Part shown: positions 34,177-43,305 of the stretch, one piece after another
Position numbering within the stretch: position 1 is the first letter of the stretch
Layout of the letters: every line of letters starts with the position of its first letter
From: Alphaproteobacteria bacterium UBA6178
GTDB taxonomy: Bacteria; Pseudomonadota; Alphaproteobacteria; Rickettsiales; UBA3002
Reading direction: 5' to 3'
Length of the DNA: 64,000 bases
Assembly: GCA_002422205.1 (NCBI GenBank)
Contig: DITS01000009.1
Location: 125,211 to 189,210 of the forward strand
Program-made: the position numbers and the translations under genes
Notes under the pieces: model-generated
The model's database searches: none
The model's input: only the letters and a program-made list of their open reading frames with translations
Told to the model about the DNA's origin: nothing

Positions 34177-34194
34177 TGTCATGAAAGGTTCATA
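34177..34194 (+). promoter_or_regulatory. PhoB-box-like direct repeat
   Basis: TGTCATG-aaag-GTTCATA, half-sites 11 bp apart, followed by another AAAG. Lies ~330 bp before the 34525 gene. Confidence 0.35.
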
Positions 34195-34316
34195 AAAGGG
34201 GTGGTTAGTGGCTAGGGGCTTGGTGGCTAGTAGGGATACTGGCGTCGAGGCCAGTATACGGTTTTAAGGGGGGCTAAGTTATTTAGTGTCATTCCCGCTT
34301 CACGCCGCCTCCTGAG

Positions 34317-34348
34317 ATCCTGCGCTCTTGCTTTGCAAGCCGCAGGAT
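34317..34348. repeat. REP-like palindrome
   Basis: ATCCTGCG (34317-34324) with CGCAGGAT (34341-34348), and inside it CTTGC/GCAAG with a TTT loop: 13 paired bases in 32. Flanked by GTCATTCCCG and GGATGACG. Similar GTCAT...ATGAC palindromes occur at 43306-43397 and around 58100, so this looks like a dispersed repeat family. Confidence 0.6.
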
Positions 34349-34409
34349 GACGCTATTCTTTTAATTCCCGCCTTCCCGTCTTCGTTTCGTTCCTGCATCC
34401 TAGCGCGAG

Positions 34410-34427
34410 TGTCACAAAAGCTTCATA
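34410..34427 (+). promoter_or_regulatory. PhoB-box-like direct repeat before 34525
   Basis: TGTCACA-aaag-CTTCATA, 11-bp period; a TATACT -10-like element lies at 34459-34464. Shares the 16-bp string TCACAAAAGCTTCATA with the sites at 30598 and 31540. Confidence 0.45.
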
Positions 34428-34524
34428 AAAATCAGGCGGATTTGTGGGGGAATTGGGGTATACTGGGGTGGCTGGGAAAATAAAGACTGTGGGCGCATGG
34501 GCGCTTGCATGATGGGTTTGAATT

Positions 34525-36150
34525 ATGCCGTTTGATGGAGAGATGGATCAGCAGGATGGGGCGCAGGGCCACCGGCCTCAGCATGCCGTGATTTCTGAGA
34601 TTCCGCAGCGCACACCGGTGGAAGTGCGGCTGGGGCTGGCATTACTGCCGGCGCGTTATTTGCTGCGTGGGTTGTTTAAAACCCTTACCGATTCGTCGCT
34701 GCCCGAGGCTATGCAGAAAATTCTGGTAGACCCGTGGCGCAATCCGATTTTTGCCGAGCCGCTATATCAAAAGCTGCAAAGCAAATTGTCGCAGGTGGAT
34801 GCGCATGATTTGTTTATGGGCAAAATTCCCGATGATGCGTATGAGATTGCGCATCAGCTGCATGATTCGCCCAAGGCGCAGGCGCTGCTGAAAGAGTTTC
34901 ATCAGATTTTGCGGCCATGGGATGCCAAAGGCGTGGCGCATAATATGCTGCAATATGCGATTGCCGATCGTGATAAAGCCACCGATCTGCTGACGCTGAC
35001 GGAAGAGTCTAAGGGGCGCATTCGCGGGGCGATGGCTGAGCCATTATTTGAATCGCTCTATGATCATTCGCTGGGGATGGGTAGTCTGGCGATGACATTT
35101 GCCATTCGCAAACGCGTGCGCAATGATATTCAGAATTTATACACCGAGGCGGTGGGCTATGAGATGGGCAAGCCTGCCAGCCGCGTGACGATGGAAGATA
35201 TTTTCAACAGTGACAACACCATTATTCAATCGACGGTGCATAATTACCGCAATAAATTTGCGCAGCGGCTGGGCATTAGTGTGCTGCCGTTTTTGCGTAA
35301 TGTGCCGGGCTTTCGTAGCTGGCAATTTGGCGAGGCGGCGATTGGCCTGTGGGGCGCGATGTGGGTGTTTGATGTGTGGGGACGGCAACCCACCAATCTG
35401 GAAATGCTCAGCGATTTTGTGAATGACAAGCTGAATCCGAAATTCGGGATTAGCGACCCGATCCGCACCGCCGATATTATCAATCTGTATCAGCGTTATG
35501 CGACGAAATTTAAGCCGGAAGTGGCATTTAAAAGCGTGCTCAGCTCCGATATCGGCGAGGGGCATGTGTGGGCGCAGAGCGAGAAAATCTATCAGCGTAT
35601 CGCCGATCTGATGAATGATACCTATAGCTATAAACATACGGTGCGGCTGGATGAGGAGACCGGATTGCCGGTGAATCTGGCGAATTTTACGGTGCCGAAA
35701 TTTATTTATCTGATGGGGCATGACATGATCAACCCTTATCAGCCTGACTGGAGCATGGCCTATGTGCAGATGGCGGATAAATATGGCATGGATGTGGTGC
35801 GGCAGGTGCGCAAAGAGCAGCAAAGCGGCATGCAGTTGTCGGAAATACTCAAGCGTTACCCGGTGGATTTGAACCCGCCGCGTACCGGACGCAACAGCCT
35901 GTCTGCGGCACCGGTGGTGGTGGATGAGCCGAAAGCGGACGTCGCAAAGGCTGAACAGGTGTCAGTGCCGGTTGCGGCCAATGACGACGAGCGGGAAGCG
36001 GACGTGGTAAAAGCAGTGCGCATGACGGGTAAAGTGCCGGTGCCGGTGCCCGCTAATGACCCTGAGCCACACACGCAGGTGGATGCAGCCAGCGCCGCCA
36101 AACATGGCACAACGCAGCACACGAAAACACACGCCAACCTCAGCGCATAA
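34525..36150 (+). CDS. Hypothetical protein, lineage-specific
   Basis: 541 residues from ATG 34525. No family recognised. Residues ~1-450 look globular and helical with aromatic-rich stretches such as AAIGLWGAMWVFDVWGR. The last ~90 residues are low-complexity, with repeats of VPVPANDPE and VAANDDE type, so disordered. No N-terminal signal peptide. The next gene, on the same strand 38 bp later, is also an orphan, and both follow the Pho-box-like promoter at 34410, so they probably form one unit. Confidence 0.7.
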   Translation: MPFDGEMDQQDGAQGHRPQHAVISEIPQRTPVEVRLGLALLPARYLLRGLFKTLTDSSLPEAMQKILVDPWRNPIFAEPLYQKLQSKLSQVDAHDLFMGKIPDDAYEIAHQLHDSPKAQALLKEFHQILRPWDAKGVAHNMLQYAIADRDKATDLLTLTEESKGRIRGAMAEPLFESLYDHSLGMGSLAMTFAIRKRVRNDIQNLYTEAVGYEMGKPASRVTMEDIFNSDNTIIQSTVHNYRNKFAQRLGISVLPFLRNVPGFRSWQFGEAAIGLWGAMWVFDVWGRQPTNLEMLSDFVNDKLNPKFGISDPIRTADIINLYQRYATKFKPEVAFKSVLSSDIGEGHVWAQSEKIYQRIADLMNDTYSYKHTVRLDEETGLPVNLANFTVPKFIYLMGHDMINPYQPDWSMAYVQMADKYGMDVVRQVRKEQQSGMQLSEILKRYPVDLNPPRTGRNSLSAAPVVVDEPKADVAKAEQVSVPVAANDDEREADVVKAVRMTGKVPVPVPANDPEPHTQVDAASAAKHGTTQHTKTHANLSA

Positions 36151-36188
36151 TCGCTTGCCTTCTGCTGTGTGAGTGCCACACTGCGGGC

Positions 36189-37502
36189 ATGAGTAATGCT
36201 TATCATATTCTGCGTCGGCGCCCTGCTCAGGATGTGCATGCGCTGGCCCCTGAGCTGGAAGCGCTGGCGCGGCAGCTGATTGCGTCGGGCCGTTTGCGCA
36301 TCAATGCCGATCATGCGCGTAATTATGTGATTTATTCCGGTTCGTCTTTCGATAAAAGTTTCAGCAAGCGCGAGCTGAGTACACCGGCATTTATGGACGG
36401 GGTGCGGCGGGTGATTGCTGATACCTTGCCAGGATCAGCAGGGGCGCAGGGGGTGGAGGATGTGCTGTTGCGGCTGCAGCAGGATTTGAAGCGCGGCGGT
36501 GAGATTTCGCATGAGCGGGAATTGCAGATTGCGCGGCTGCTGGTGCAATCGACGCATCCGGTGGTGCTGATGCTGGCGATGCTGGAGGGTGTCGATATTT
36601 TTGTGTCATACTCGCATAATGTGGCGGATTTGATGGGGGTGCATTTTTGGGAATGCATTGGCCAAAGCAGCGGGCTGCAAAGCATCAGCGGCGATGGCAC
36701 CGCGGTGTATGTCTCGTGCGGGGGGGACCCGTTTATTACCGAGGATAAACATAAGACCTATACCACCGACGGGTTTGGCGCCTTGTCGCGGCTGATGGTG
36801 ATTGCGGCGCAGGAGTTGGGGCATTTTGCTGATATTGTGCGCGATGCGCAAGGTAGGCAGGTGGGGCGGCATAGCGCGTCGCTGGCCCCGTTGCGCGCGC
36901 GGGTGATGATGCAGCAAGCACGCAAGCGCGACATGGAACAGATGCGTGTGTTATATGCGCAGTTGAGTCAGTTGCAGGTGGGGGCGGTGGTGAAGAAGGA
37001 GCGGGCACAGGCTTTTGCGCGCAAGCACCGGCCCGGCTCGCCGGTGCTGCTGTGGCATGCGTTGCAAGTGAGGCTGGCGGTGCGGCAGCTGAAGCAACGC
37101 GCGGCCAAGGCGGGGGCGGCGATGGTGACGCATTTTCCGACGGATTTGGTGAGCGAGGATAGCCAAGGGTTTGCTACGCAGCTGAGCGAATTTGTGCGTG
37201 ATATGGCGTTTAATCTGGCGCCGGATGCGGAGGTGTATAAGCGCCCCGATCCGGTGGAGGAGGAAGCCATTGCGGTGATTGAGGCGCTAGCGCGGGTGCC
37301 GCAACAGGCGGTGAAATGGGGACATCATCACACACAGCTGGCATGGCCGAATTTGTATAAGGCGTATTATCAGGTGGTGATTCCGTCGTGCATTGCGGCG
37401 TATGAGCAGATTAGCGGCAAGCGCTATCATTTTACGCTGTCGCCGCCGCCGCGCAAAGGGGTGATAACCCAGCTGAAATTGCTGAGGAAAAAGCGGTCGT
37501 AA
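36189..37502 (+). CDS. Hypothetical protein (possibly DUF2748-like)
   Basis: 437 residues from ATG 36189. The start MSNAYHILRRRPAQDVHALAPELEAL and the later IAAQELGHFADIVRDAQGR recall a family I know from rickettsial genomes (DUF2748); that is recollection and not checked. The QELGH segment resembles a zincin HExxH motif but has Gln in place of the first His, so metallopeptidase activity is not supported. No membrane helix. It follows another orphan gene by 38 bp on the same strand. Confidence 0.65.
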   Translation: MSNAYHILRRRPAQDVHALAPELEALARQLIASGRLRINADHARNYVIYSGSSFDKSFSKRELSTPAFMDGVRRVIADTLPGSAGAQGVEDVLLRLQQDLKRGGEISHERELQIARLLVQSTHPVVLMLAMLEGVDIFVSYSHNVADLMGVHFWECIGQSSGLQSISGDGTAVYVSCGGDPFITEDKHKTYTTDGFGALSRLMVIAAQELGHFADIVRDAQGRQVGRHSASLAPLRARVMMQQARKRDMEQMRVLYAQLSQLQVGAVVKKERAQAFARKHRPGSPVLLWHALQVRLAVRQLKQRAAKAGAAMVTHFPTDLVSEDSQGFATQLSEFVRDMAFNLAPDAEVYKRPDPVEEEAIAVIEALARVPQQAVKWGHHHTQLAWPNLYKAYYQVVIPSCIAAYEQISGKRYHFTLSPPPRKGVITQLKLLRKKRS

Positions 37503-37511
37503 GGGCGCAAT

Positions 37512-37555
37512 CTTCATACAATCGTCACATAATGCAAAAGCAGAAATGCTATACT
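37512..37555 (+). promoter_or_regulatory. Putative promoter with PhoB-box-like repeat before 37593
   Basis: CTTCATA-caat-CGTCACA (37512-37529; half-sites 11 bp apart) and a TATACT -10-like hexamer at 37550-37555, 38 bp before the start codon. The spacing from the box to TATACT differs by exactly 11 bp from the 34410 promoter. Confidence 0.45.
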
Positions 37556-37592
37556 GCTAGTAAGTGATAATTTGTAGGATACAGGCCCTTTA

Positions 37593-39446
37593 ATGGCAGC
37601 TGAGTTAACATCAGAAGAAATTGCAGCAGGTGGCTATACCCCCGATCAGGTAGCCGCGATTAATGCTGACCGCCGTAAAAAGGCGCAGGAGAATGCGCCT
37701 GGTGGCTCGGGTGGTTTCAGCTTTGGTGATCTGCTCACCTATGGTTTTTGGGGTATGTTGGGTGCCGCTATTGTAGGCGGGCTTGGTCTTGGTGGTTTAT
37801 TTGGTGATGGCTTTGGCGTGATGGTTAAAGGCTTGATCAATAAAATTGCTGAAGCTTTTAACATGGATCCGATATTTGAAAAGCCGGTGGAAGAATTTTT
37901 AACCGCTACCGCAGCGGACCCTGCGAAATTTAAGGAATTGCTGCAAAATGAAACGTTCGGTGCGGGCTTGTCGGAAGAATCGGCAGCGATACTGGCAACG
38001 GAAGGACCGCAGTTGCTCAAGGCGCTGAAAGAGGCAGGCGTTGATTTAGAGAAACTGCAAAGCGATGGATTGTCAGTGATTCAGAAGGAAGGTGTGTTGA
38101 ACAAACTGGCGCGCAGTAATTTATCGCTGCCAGTGAAGCAAACTTTGTTTTATGAATCGCTGGTTAAGCAGAATATATCGCCCAAGCTGGCGCGTGAGCT
38201 GGCGAATCAGACCGAGGCGCTGTTGCTGGTGGTCAATGATGGCACCAAGGGTATTGATCTGGAAGCGCTGATCCGTGAAGGGGTGGGGGCGCTGAAATCG
38301 AAAAGCATGCTGGCCATGCTGCAAGGCAGCCCTGAGCTTGCCAAATTGATGAGTGTATTACCGGAAGCGAGCCAATCAGCAATTTTGGCGGCGGCGGGTT
38401 ATGAGAATGTTAAGGATATGCTGGTATGGTTAAACCAGCCGTCGGAGATTGCCGGTGCGAGCAATATGCAGGTGCTCACGCAATCCATCAAAAACATGAA
38501 TTTATCGGAGGCAGATATGAAAGAATTTGAAGCGTTAGTGAGCAAGGTTGGTACCGCGTTTTCGTCGGGCAATGCCGCGCAGATTAAAGAAGCTGTGAAT
38601 GATGTATTCAATTCGCCCTTGCTGAAGAATGAGAAGATATTGCCGGAATTCGCGGCGGCACTGCAAAAGATGAGCCTGCCTGCGCTGACGCCTGAGCAGA
38701 TGAAAACGCTGACCGAGGCAACGGGTAAAAATGCGGCTGAAGTGACCCAGATGATGGCAGATGCGAAAGCGGTGTTTGCGAATACGGGTAATTTACGTAT
38801 ATTCCGTGATTTGACCTTGTCGGTAGGGCCACAGGTTTCCAATGCAGTGGTGGATATGGTGATGCCCAGTGGCGGCGGAAAAGTGGATATGGGTGCCGTG
38901 GCGGCGTTGGCCGGGCAGCATATTGATAAGTTGGCTCCTTTGGCTAAGTTGGATGTGAGTGCAATCCGTGATCCGCAAACAAGAGCGCTGGCGGAAGCAA
39001 GTTTACACAATTTGGGTGCTTTGGTTAGTTTTGCGGAAAAGCTGACACCTCAGAATCGTGAAAAGCTGAGTAACGTTTTAGCAAGTAGAGCAGACAGCAA
39101 AGACTCTTCACTGGGTTCTTTGCTTGCGACAGCAACTCAACTATTGCCGATATTACAAGCTAATCCTGAAGGCTTTCATGTTTTTGCAGACAGTCTTAAA
39201 TTAGATGCATATGCGACTTTATCAGATAAATCAAAAGAACAGGTCGCTGGCATTAAGCAAGCGATTGATTTTCTAAAAATGGCTATTCCTAAGCCCCAAA
39301 AACAAAGCGCTGTTGATTCCCCCGATAAAGCACAGCTTGCAGCGGCAGATGCGGTGAAGGATTTGGGCAGTAAAGTGGCATTGAGTGATTCAGGTGCGCC
39401 AGCTTTTGTGCCTTCCGGCGGTGGTTCGGCTCCGGCGATTGGTTAG
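37593..39446 (+). CDS. Hypothetical protein with a glycine-rich membrane segment
   Basis: 617 residues, unrecognised. Residues ~46-75 form a hydrophobic Gly-rich stretch (LLTYGFWGMLGAAIVGGLGLGG) that could insert in a membrane; there is no classical signal peptide. The remaining ~520 residues are alpha-helical with repeated Leu/Ala/Lys patterns and short units such as LPxLTPEQM and ALVSKVG, suggesting a helical-repeat solenoid. The Ala/Ser/Gly/Pro tail is disordered. It has its own promoter with a Pho-box-like site and is convergent with exoD (stops overlap by 4 bp). Confidence 0.65.
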   Translation: MAAELTSEEIAAGGYTPDQVAAINADRRKKAQENAPGGSGGFSFGDLLTYGFWGMLGAAIVGGLGLGGLFGDGFGVMVKGLINKIAEAFNMDPIFEKPVEEFLTATAADPAKFKELLQNETFGAGLSEESAAILATEGPQLLKALKEAGVDLEKLQSDGLSVIQKEGVLNKLARSNLSLPVKQTLFYESLVKQNISPKLARELANQTEALLLVVNDGTKGIDLEALIREGVGALKSKSMLAMLQGSPELAKLMSVLPEASQSAILAAAGYENVKDMLVWLNQPSEIAGASNMQVLTQSIKNMNLSEADMKEFEALVSKVGTAFSSGNAAQIKEAVNDVFNSPLLKNEKILPEFAAALQKMSLPALTPEQMKTLTEATGKNAAEVTQMMADAKAVFANTGNLRIFRDLTLSVGPQVSNAVVDMVMPSGGGKVDMGAVAALAGQHIDKLAPLAKLDVSAIRDPQTRALAEASLHNLGALVSFAEKLTPQNREKLSNVLASRADSKDSSLGSLLATATQLLPILQANPEGFHVFADSLKLDAYATLSDKSKEQVAGIKQAIDFLKMAIPKPQKQSAVDSPDKAQLAAADAVKDLGSKVALSDSGAPAFVPSGGGSAPAIG

Positions 39447-40069
39447 GCCAATCCAAATAACTTCATGGCCATGTGCGGGCCCAAAATGATGATGGCACCG
39501 GTGAGGGCTACACCGACGCTGCCGATTGCAATACCAATTAATATGGTGACGCCGTCGCGGCTGAGCAGGCCGAGTGACATCACCAATATGCCGATGCCGG
39601 GGATGAAATTGGTCCAGGGCAGGGGCAGGGCGATGGAAATGGCAAAGAGCATACAAAACACGCCGACCACGCGTTCACCGGTATTGCTTGAGGCAAAAGA
39701 CAGGCGGGCGCGTAATAATTTTTCGACCTTTTTCATGCGCGGGGCGGCTTTGGCGATCATCATCGCCAGTGTGGTGCGGCGGATGGTTTTATTGGCAATC
39801 CAGCTGGGCAGCCATGGCGCGTCACGGCCAACGATGAGCTGATAGGCCAAAAACATAATCGGGATAGCGGTGAGGCTGGTGAGGCCGGGGGCCGGAATGG
39901 GTACGCAATTGGGCAATACGAAGATAATCAATAGCAGGCCGAATCCCCGCTCATGCAGGGCGTGCATCAGCTCGTCGACGCTCACCCGATCATTTTGATT
40001 GTTGTTGATAGCATCTTCCAGCACATCGGAAGCGGCGCGATTCTTTTTTTTCAAGCGTTTGATAACCAT
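39443..40069 (-). CDS. ExoD-family membrane protein
   Basis: 208 residues. Matches the exopolysaccharide synthesis ExoD family: an N-terminal helix then GFGLLLIIFVLPNCVPIPAPG and several hydrophobic segments, including IALPLPWTNFIPGIGILVMSLGLLSRDG, whose PxPxxxxxPG-type motif is characteristic. An inner-membrane protein linked to exopolysaccharide production and symbiosis in rhizobia; the biochemical role is unclear. Upstream of it, on the same strand, lies the CbiB-like gene, 63 bp away. Confidence 0.88.
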   Translation of the reverse strand: MVIKRLKKKNRAASDVLEDAINNNQNDRVSVDELMHALHERGFGLLLIIFVLPNCVPIPAPGLTSLTAIPIMFLAYQLIVGRDAPWLPSWIANKTIRRTTLAMMIAKAAPRMKKVEKLLRARLSFASSNTGERVVGVFCMLFAISIALPLPWTNFIPGIGILVMSLGLLSRDGVTILIGIAIGSVGVALTGAIIILGPHMAMKLFGLA

Positions 40070-40132
40070 GCACTCTATATAAGCGATTCGCAGCGTGGCT
40101 GCAAAGGTGATATGCGTAAAAACTCAAAATAA

Positions 40133-41119
40133 TTAGAGCCGCAACAAAGCTGCCACTGCCAGCGATAAACCCAGCAGTAAAACCGACACCACATACAGCC
40201 ATTGCGCGCGCGATAAATCACGCGGGGAGGCTTTGACCGTGCCTTTGCCGATCCATGCATCGGGCACCACGCCTTCGCCAACCTCGCGCGGGCCGCCGAG
40301 GGTGACATGCAGCGCGCCAGCGGTGGTGGCAATGGGCCAGCCGCTATTGGGCGAGGCGGTTTTGTGCGCCTGCGCCAATGCGGTGCGCAAGCCCGCCAGC
40401 GGCTTGCTGCGAGGTACGAAAAAAGCGGCGAGGCAGAGATAGAAGGCGCTGAGGCGGGCGGGCAGCCATTGCAGCAGATCGTCGAGTTTGGCGGTGGCCC
40501 AGCCGAAAGCGATATAGCGTTTGGAGCGGTGGCCGATCAGCCCGTCGAGCATGTTGATCATGCGTAGCGCCATGATGCCGGGCAGGCCCAGCAGCAGATA
40601 CCAACAAACCGGACTGACGATTTTATCGGCGAAATTTTCGGCCAGATATTCGATGCCCAGCCGCGCCAGCGTATGGTCATCCAATTGACGGTCATGGCGG
40701 CGGGCGATAGGTTTGGCGGCGAGGATGGCTTGTTTGGTATCGCGCTTTTTGAGTGCGTGGCTGAGGGTGCGGGTGTCATTCCATAGCGGGCGGGCGGGGA
40801 TGAGCCATGCCAGTAGTATAATTTCGGCGTAGGCCAGTGGTGGCCAGCCGCGCACGGCCATTTGGCATAGCAAGGCCACGCCGATGGTGAGGGCCAGCAT
40901 AAAACCCAGCAGCACAATGCCGCGATAGACACGCGTGGCGGCGTTGCGGCGCGAGCGGTTGAGCTTGGATTCGAGCAGTAGGGAAAAGCGGGTGAGGAAG
41001 CGGGCCGGCTTGTTTAAGTGATGGGTGAGCGCAGGAACAAACAGGATTACCGAGACCAGTAAGGCCAGCACCAGCATCAGCTGGCGCTCGGTCAGGGTGT
41101 GGATGTAGAATAGTTCCAT
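40133..41119 (-). CDS. CobD/CbiB-family membrane protein
   Basis: 328 residues with several transmembrane segments at both ends. The central signature GIEYLAENFADKIVSPVCWYL followed by GLPGIMALRMINMLDGLIGHR matches adenosylcobinamide-phosphate synthase, which attaches aminopropanol phosphate to the cobyric acid ring. SPNSGWPIATTAGAL is the second conserved part. No other cobalamin gene is in the window, so it may serve salvage or a divergent function, as for AmpE-like relatives. Name therefore given at family level only. Confidence 0.8.
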   Translation of the reverse strand: MELFYIHTLTERQLMLVLALLVSVILFVPALTHHLNKPARFLTRFSLLLESKLNRSRRNAATRVYRGIVLLGFMLALTIGVALLCQMAVRGWPPLAYAEIILLAWLIPARPLWNDTRTLSHALKKRDTKQAILAAKPIARRHDRQLDDHTLARLGIEYLAENFADKIVSPVCWYLLLGLPGIMALRMINMLDGLIGHRSKRYIAFGWATAKLDDLLQWLPARLSAFYLCLAAFFVPRSKPLAGLRTALAQAHKTASPNSGWPIATTAGALHVTLGGPREVGEGVVPDAWIGKGTVKASPRDLSRAQWLYVVSVLLLGLSLAVAALLRL

Positions 41120-41176
41120 CGGGGGATGATGGCGTAATTTGGAATTAGAGTCCAGAGTTCAGAGTGCAGAGTTCAG

Positions 41177-41785
41177 TTAACGCGGGATTTGTTTATCCGG
41201 TTCTACGCGTGGCTCGGTCTTGTTTTGCAGTTGTGATTTCACTTCTCCGCCAGCGTCGCCGCAGGAAAGCTCGCCACTCAAATAACCCGCTACTTTGGCG
41301 GCTAGTTCGGGGGTGATGGGATTAAACTCATCTTTGATAGGCAGGTGACAGCTGGGGTTATCTATGGCATGGTATATACCATCTTCGATGGCTAATTGGA
41401 TTTTAAGTTTTTCCACGGCGATGTATTTACGTTCGGCTTCTTCATAATTATTGGCTAAGGCGTCCCAATCTATTTGTTGGCCCGTGGTTTTGTCGACCAC
41501 TAAGGCATTTAATTCATTAAGCTGACTATATAAAGCGTCGACCTGATCATGATCTCTTACGTCGCGATAATGGGTATAGCTTACCATTAACTTTTCAAAA
41601 TCGTTGCTGAGGGCTTGTTTAAATTTCTCTGTGTCTACCTTACCATTTGCAATCATGCTGGTAAAATCAATCCGATCAGCGTGAATTTCGTCATAACGCG
41701 TCCCTATCTCATGAGACTGTTTTATATCCACCAAGATATTATATTCCTCTGGAGTCGCTGACTCGGTGTTTTGGGTGCTGGACAT
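41177..41785 (-). CDS. Hypothetical helical protein
   Basis: 202 residues, not recognised. Acidic and mostly helical, with many Glu/Asp/Lys and a coiled-coil-prone middle (NNYEEAERKYIAVEKLKIQ). Two cysteines lie in the second half (NPSCHLPIKD, LSCGDAGG). The C-terminal 30 residues are polar and Pro-rich. No signal peptide. It sits alone between the CbiB-like and OmpA-family genes. The short AT-rich upstream region contains an AAGCTT-rich inverted repeat. Style and length resemble the orphan proteins of 30-34 kb, but no clear homology was seen. Confidence 0.6.
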   Translation of the reverse strand: MSSTQNTESATPEEYNILVDIKQSHEIGTRYDEIHADRIDFTSMIANGKVDTEKFKQALSNDFEKLMVSYTHYRDVRDHDQVDALYSQLNELNALVVDKTTGQQIDWDALANNYEEAERKYIAVEKLKIQLAIEDGIYHAIDNPSCHLPIKDEFNPITPELAAKVAGYLSGELSCGDAGGEVKSQLQNKTEPRVEPDKQIPR

Positions 41786-41850
41786 CAGTTATTCCTTATT
41801 AGAAGCTTAATTTAAAAGCTTACTTTACCCTTAAAAGGTTAACATTTTAT

Positions 41851-42681
41851 TTATTCGATGAAAATTTCGACGCGGCGGTTTTGGGGTTCGCGGATGCCGT
41901 CTTCGGTGGGGATTTTAGGGTCGGACTCGCCGAAGGCAAAATAGCTGATGCGGGTGAAGGCGACGCCCTTGGACACTAATTCGTCGCGGATGAATTCGGC
42001 GCGTTTACGCGATAGTTCCATATTATAGCTGTCGGAGCCGGAACGATCGGCATGGCCGTTGATGACGACTTCGTAGGGTTTATCGCTTTCGATCAGGCTG
42101 GCGGCGATGTATTTCAGCTCTTCGGCACCATCGCCTTGAATGCGGTTGGCATCCCACGGGAAGTAAAACAAATAAGAGGAGGATAAGCCGCCACCGAGTG
42201 ACAGATGTGCGCCATTATCGAGCTGGCGGTAGAATTCGCGGCGGCATTTGTCGATATCGGCGGTTTGCCAACCTTCTTCGGCCTGCTCGACCCAGCAATC
42301 AAAATTAAATTGCAATGCGGCGGCACGTTGTGGGTTGGCGGATTTGAGCGCGGGGGTGAGCACCTCATGCAGGCGGGCATGCGCGTCGCGCAGTTCGGCG
42401 CGCATGGCGGGCTCGAGGCTCCAGTTTTCCAGATGTTCGGGGGCGACGTCTTGTCCGTAGGCGGCCATCAGGCCTTTATCGGCGAAATATTTGCTGCTCC
42501 ACCAATCATATTGTGCTTCTTCGCTGGCAGCAAAGTCGCGGTAGTATTTGGCGAGGGTGAGATGGAACGAGTCGCCGCTTAAATCGGCCTTACGCAGGTC
42601 GCCGAGGCTGCGCGTGGTGTCGCAGCCCGCAAGGAATACGAGCAAGGACAGACATGCGAGATACAGTACCGATGGTGACAT
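41851..42681 (-). CDS. OmpA-family lipoprotein
   Basis: 276 residues from ATG 42681, chosen because it yields a clean lipoprotein signal: a hydrophobic stretch then LVFLAGC with lipobox Cys at ~20. The C-terminal ~110 residues are an OmpA-like peptidoglycan-binding domain: VVINGHADRSGSDSYNMELSRKRAEFIRDEL and later NRRVEIFIE. The protein probably anchors the outer membrane to peptidoglycan (Pal-like role). The ~150-residue middle is unassigned. The frame is open for 18 more codons upstream, but that start would bury the signal peptide. Confidence 0.88.
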   Translation of the reverse strand: MSPSVLYLACLSLLVFLAGCDTTRSLGDLRKADLSGDSFHLTLAKYYRDFAASEEAQYDWWSSKYFADKGLMAAYGQDVAPEHLENWSLEPAMRAELRDAHARLHEVLTPALKSANPQRAAALQFNFDCWVEQAEEGWQTADIDKCRREFYRQLDNGAHLSLGGGLSSSYLFYFPWDANRIQGDGAEELKYIAASLIESDKPYEVVINGHADRSGSDSYNMELSRKRAEFIRDELVSKGVAFTRISYFAFGESDPKIPTEDGIREPQNRRVEIFIE

Positions 42682-42832
42682 TGCCGATTCATTTTCGTTG
42701 TTTTTATGGCCACAGATTAGCCAAGGGGCGAGCACAATTCAATCGACAAGGTGAAAAGGGTTGCAAGCCTGTGGGCAACTGCGTATAAGGACGCGAAATT
42801 AAAACCTAAAATAATTCACTGTGGAGAATAAT

Positions 42833-43255
42833 ATGGCTGTTGAACGCACCTTGTCTATCCTGAAACCCGATGCAACCGAGCGTAACCTGACGGGTCGCAT
42901 CAATGCCATGTTTGAAGAAAACGGCTTTCGTATTGTAGCGCAAAAGCGTTTGAAACTCAGCGATACACAAGCGGGTGAGTTTTATGCTGTGCATAAAGAG
43001 CGCCCCTTTTATGGCGAGCTGGTGGCGTATATGACGTCGGGCCCGGTGGTGGTGCAAGTGCTGGAGCGCGAGGATGCGGTGGCTAAAAACCGTGAGATTA
43101 TGGGCGCGACGAATCCTGATAATGCTGCGCTTGGCACGATCCGTAAGGTGTTTGCTGAAGGCATTGAGCGTAATTCGGTGCATGGATCGGATAGCCTTGA
43201 CAATGCCAAGACCGAGATTGATTTCTTCTTTAAGGCGGATGAGATTGTTGGGTAA
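42833..43255 (+). CDS. ndk: Nucleoside diphosphate kinase
   Basis: Transfers the gamma-phosphate between nucleoside tri- and diphosphates through a phosphohistidine. 140 residues from ATG 42833 behind GGAG, the normal length. [15 protein letters not shown] at the start and the active-site NSVHGSDS with the catalytic His are both present, as is the [23 protein letters not shown] core. Single-gene unit, divergent from the OmpA-family gene; palindromic repeats follow. Confidence 0.97.
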   Translation: MAVERTLSILKPDATERNLTGRINAMFEENGFRIVAQKRLKLSDTQAGEFYAVHKERPFYGELVAYMTSGPVVVQVLEREDAVAKNREIMGATNPDNAALGTIRKVFAEGIERNSVHGSDSLDNAKTEIDFFFKADEIVG

Positions 43256-43283
43256 GCTGGTTGCTGGTTGCTGGTTGCTGGTT
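43256..43283. repeat. 7-bp tandem repeat GCTGGTT x4
   Basis: Four perfect copies immediately after the ndk stop codon, then degenerate copies (GCTAGTT, TCTAGTT). Non-coding; copy number may vary between strains. Confidence 0.85.
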
Positions 43284-43305
43284 GCTAGTTTCTAGTTTAG
43301 GCCAG

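Larger units (their letters stand above)
34021..34524. other. Intergenic region with regulatory repeats and palindromes
   Basis: Roughly 500 bp between divergent genes and without a plausible ORF. It holds two Pho-box-like repeats (34177 and 34410), an 8-bp hairpin ATACTGGC/GCCAGTAT (34236-34257), a longer REP-like palindrome (34317-34348) and a TATACT -10-like hexamer at 34459-34464 before the 34525 gene. Confidence 0.6.

Noticed and set aside
36819..36833. Zincin metallopeptidase motif in the 437-residue protein
   Set aside because: The sequence is QELGH, without the first His of HExxH.
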